A stretch of 6,782 bases of DNA, from positions 1 to 6,782 of the forward strand of contig CACZQU010000494.1 in the NCBI GenBank assembly GCA_902783305.1, read 5' to 3'. The DNA is from an uncultured Lachnospiraceae bacterium (GTDB taxonomy: Bacteria; Bacillota; Clostridia; Lachnospirales; Lachnospiraceae). Positions within the stretch are counted from its first letter, which is position 1. Every line of letters begins with the position of its first letter. A model generated the notes under the pieces. The model was given only the letters and a program-made list of their open reading frames with translations. It made no database searches and was not told the origin of the DNA. Below are positions 4,778 to 6,782 of this stretch, one piece after another. A program made the translations under genes and the position numbers.

Positions 4778-6782
4778 CTATTTCACATAGGTGCTCAGTA
4801 CCCGCGCTATAGCATCTACGTCAATCGGCTTGGAAATGTGCTCGTTCATCCCGGCATTCTTACAATTCATCACATCATCGGCGAAAGCATTGGCCGTCAT
4901 CGCCACTATAGGGATTTCCTTCGCATAGAGCCGGTTCATTGCCCGTATTGCTCTTGCGGCTTCGTATCCGTTCATCCCGGGCATCTGGATATCCATGAAG
5001 ATCAGCGAGTAATAACCGTCAGGAGAGGCGGCCAGCTTTTCTACCGCTTCGCTGCCGTCCCGCGCCCAATCTACTGACACGCCGGTCATTTCCAGGAAGT
5101 CCATGGCGATCTCTGCGTTAATCTCCTGATCCTCCGCCAGAAGCACTGTTTTGCCGTCCAGTCCCATCTCCTCCAGCTTGCGCAGTGGTGCTTCCATGTC
5201 ATCTTCCCAGGACTTCTTGTTCACGAGAGAGTCAAACAAAGTGACAAGCTTCGTGCGGAAAAGCGGCTTGCTGATAAAGGCAGTAGCTCCGGCATCTCTG
5301 GCATTCTGCTCGATCTCGGACCAATCGTAGGCAGAGAAGAAAATAATTGGTACTTCTGTTCCCATCAGCTTTCGGATCTGCCGGGTAGTCTGAACGCCAT
5401 CCATATCCGGAAGCTTCCAGTCAACAATTACGGCAAAAAATTCCCGCCCCTGCTCCTGCCGTGCTTTGACCCGGTCTATGGCCGTCTTGCCGGATAAGGC
5501 CCATTCGCTGTTCATACCCATATCATTCAGAATCTCGCAGGTTGATTCACAACATACGGGATCATCGTCCACTACCAGTACACGCAGATTCGCGAAATTG
5601 TCATAGTTGATATCCGTCCTGTTCTGAAGCTTCAGGTAAATGTTTACCGTGAATTTCGATCCCTCTCCGTATACACTATCCACGGTGATGTCGCCCCCCA
5701 TCATCCGAACGATATTGCGGGTGATTGCCATGCCAAGGCCAGTGCCTTGTATACCGGCAGTCTGCTTGTCATTGGCACGGGCAAAGGGTTCGAACAGACG
5801 TTTTTGAAACTCTTTGGTCATTCCATAGCCGTTGTCCTCGAAAGTGAACTGGTAATGTCCGAAATCCGGGGCAAGAGTCGGAGTCTCCCGTACACTCAGG
5901 GAGATTTTTCCGCCGTTGGGAGTATACTTGATGGCATTGCTCATGATATTGACAAAGACCTGCTGGATACGCCGGCTGTCACCGATGACCTGTTCGTGCT
6001 CGACATTGATGATGTTTACGCGAAAGGAATGTTCATGAGCCTGCATCTGCGGCCGGGTCATGGTCAGCATACCATCGATGAGTTCTGCCAGATTGAATTC
6101 CTCTTCATGCAGCTCTACCTTTCCGGATTCAATCTTGTTCATATCCAGGACATCATTGATCAGGGAGAGCAGGTGCTTTGATGAATCCGTGATTTTCCGC
6201 AGACAGTCTGCCACCCTTTCCTTGTCGTCCAGATGATTGGCAGCTATTGCAGTCATACCTATTATGCCATTCATTGGTGTACGCATGTCGTGACTCATGG
6301 AGGAAAGGAAGGCACTCTTGGACTTGCTGGAAGCGTTGGCCGCGTCTATGGCTTCGCGCAGCGCCTGATGAATCTGCTGCTCCTTGCGCACCTCCTCATC
6401 CACATCCTTGAAGCCTGCGACGATGTTGGTTTCACCATTGTCCAGCTCAAGCCTTGCAAACTCCAGCCGGTAATAGTGAATTCCGGACTCAAAGACCCGC
6501 CTGAACGGTACCGAGTAGATCAGCTTGTCTTCTGTGTTTCTGGCGATATTTTCCGGTGTTACTGCTTCCAGGAAAGCCTTCCGGTCTTCTTCCAGAACCA
6601 GCCTGGAATAAAAATCGAAGGCATCGGAGAAACGATCGAGCTTCATCGCCACCTGAGCGGGCATGATATGGGCCATTTTCCTGTCAATCCGGTACAATTC
6701 AAATTTCTGTGTCTGCAGATCGTTGATGAGCCAGACCGAATCATATACCTGTGTAAGAGCCTCGATGACAGCTGAGCGCAGG
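4778..6782 (-). CDS. Hybrid sensor histidine kinase, two receiver domains (N-terminus outside window)
   Basis: The frame stays open to the right edge, so the start is missing. 667 residues are visible, numbered here from the Leu (TTG) codon at 6697, with 28 more before it. A PAS-like sensor segment ends near residue 100 with the PAC-type YYRLEF...GFKDVD. A short helical linker leads to HisKA with SHDMRTP and phosphoacceptor His136 (codon 6292-6290). HATPase boxes follow: NIMSNAIKYT (250-259), DNGYGM (288-293), FEPF (302-305) and GTGLGM (318-323). REC1 keeps acidic residues 377-379, Asp426, Ser455 and Lys477. REC2 keeps Glu522/Asp523, Asp569, Thr601 and Lys623. Both receivers thus look functional. 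No HPt or DNA-binding domain follows, so output must pass to a separate protein. No membrane segment is visible in this part, leaving the signal and location open. The TTG at 6697 is not a credible start because family-like sequence continues upstream of it. Confidence 0.93.
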   Translation of the reverse strand, partial: LRSAVIEALTQVYDSVWLINDLQTQKFELYRIDRKMAHIMPAQVAMKLDRFSDAFDFYSRLVLEEDRKAFLEAVTPENIARNTEDKLIYSVPFRRVFESGIHYYRLEFARLELDNGETNIVAGFKDVDEEVRKEQQIHQALREAIDAANASSKSKSAFLSSMSHDMRTPMNGIIGMTAIAANHLDDKERVADCLRKITDSSKHLLSLINDVLDMNKIESGKVELHEEEFNLAELIDGMLTMTRPQMQAHEHSFRVNIINVEHEQVIGDSRRIQQVFVNIMSNAIKYTPNGGKISLSVRETPTLAPDFGHYQFTFEDNGYGMTKEFQKRLFEPFARANDKQTAGIQGTGLGMAITRNIVRMMGGDITVDSVYGEGSKFTVNIYLKLQNRTDINYDNFANLRVLVVDDDPVCCESTCEILNDMGMNSEWALSGKTAIDRVKARQEQGREFFAVIVDWKLPDMDGVQTTRQIRKLMGTEVPIIFFSAYDWSEIEQNARDAGATAFISKPLFRTKLVTLFDSLVNKKSWEDDMEAPLRKLEEMGLDGKTVLLAEDQEINAEIAMDFLEMTGVSVDWARDGSEAVEKLAASPDGYYSLIFMDIQMPGMNGYEAARAIRAMNRLYAKEIPIVAMTANAFADDVMNCKNAGMNEHISKPIDVDAIARVLSTYVK

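Noticed and set aside
5747..6775. Plus-strand open frames opposite the histidine kinase
   Set aside because: They lie within a clear kinase coding region on the other strand and show no recognisable protein features.
6698..6782. Treating the TTG at 6697 as the kinase start
   Set aside because: The frame remains open to the window edge with PAS-like sequence (TQVYDSVWLIND) just upstream, so the gene is truncated by the window.

Overview
The window looks like an ordinary chromosomal segment of a Clostridia member, most likely Lachnospiraceae. The grounds are the AGGAGG-type ribosome binding sites, near-consensus sigma-A promoters, a tRNA gene without encoded CCA, and the character of the proteins: a PAS-type hybrid kinase with two receivers, and a LysA-like decarboxylase of a style I associate with gut Lachnospiraceae. 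The taxon is an inference; there is no rRNA or marker gene to fix it.

Plus strand, left to right. Positions 1-295 hold no convincing gene. They begin with a compact foldable element (6-57, a possible three-way junction) of a kind I suspect is dispersed in these genomes. A short stand-alone precorrin-2 dehydrogenase of the siroheme/cobalamin branch follows (296-790). A strong extended -10 promoter (823-851) drives a seven-bladed beta-propeller protein of the lactonase family (899-1996), which ends at a clear intrinsic terminator (2015-2057). A consensus promoter, TTGACA-N17-TATAAT (2104-2132), then starts a two-gene unit: a rhomboid-fold membrane protein that has lost the protease residues and carries a Cys/His-rich tail (2163-3041), and 35 bases later a LysA-like PLP-dependent decarboxylase (3077-4363). 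Its 3' side holds an extra hairpin (4475-4501) and a 17-bp near-symmetrical terminator (4516-4555).

Minus strand. The right third encodes most of a hybrid sensor histidine kinase (PAS-like, HisKA, HATPase, REC, REC) whose N-terminus lies beyond the right edge (4778-6782). Directly after its stop is a promoter (4739-4767) for a tRNA-Leu(CAA) gene (4563-4645). The two sides converge on the shared terminator at 4516-4555, which can serve both directions.

The genes do not form one recognisable pathway. They form three separate plus-strand or minus-strand transcription units plus the precorrin-2 dehydrogenase. No CRISPR, insertion sequence, phage or defence module is visible. The points most worth checking are the catalytically dead rhomboid-like protein with a metal-site-like tail, its co-transcription with the decarboxylase, and the folded element at the left end.
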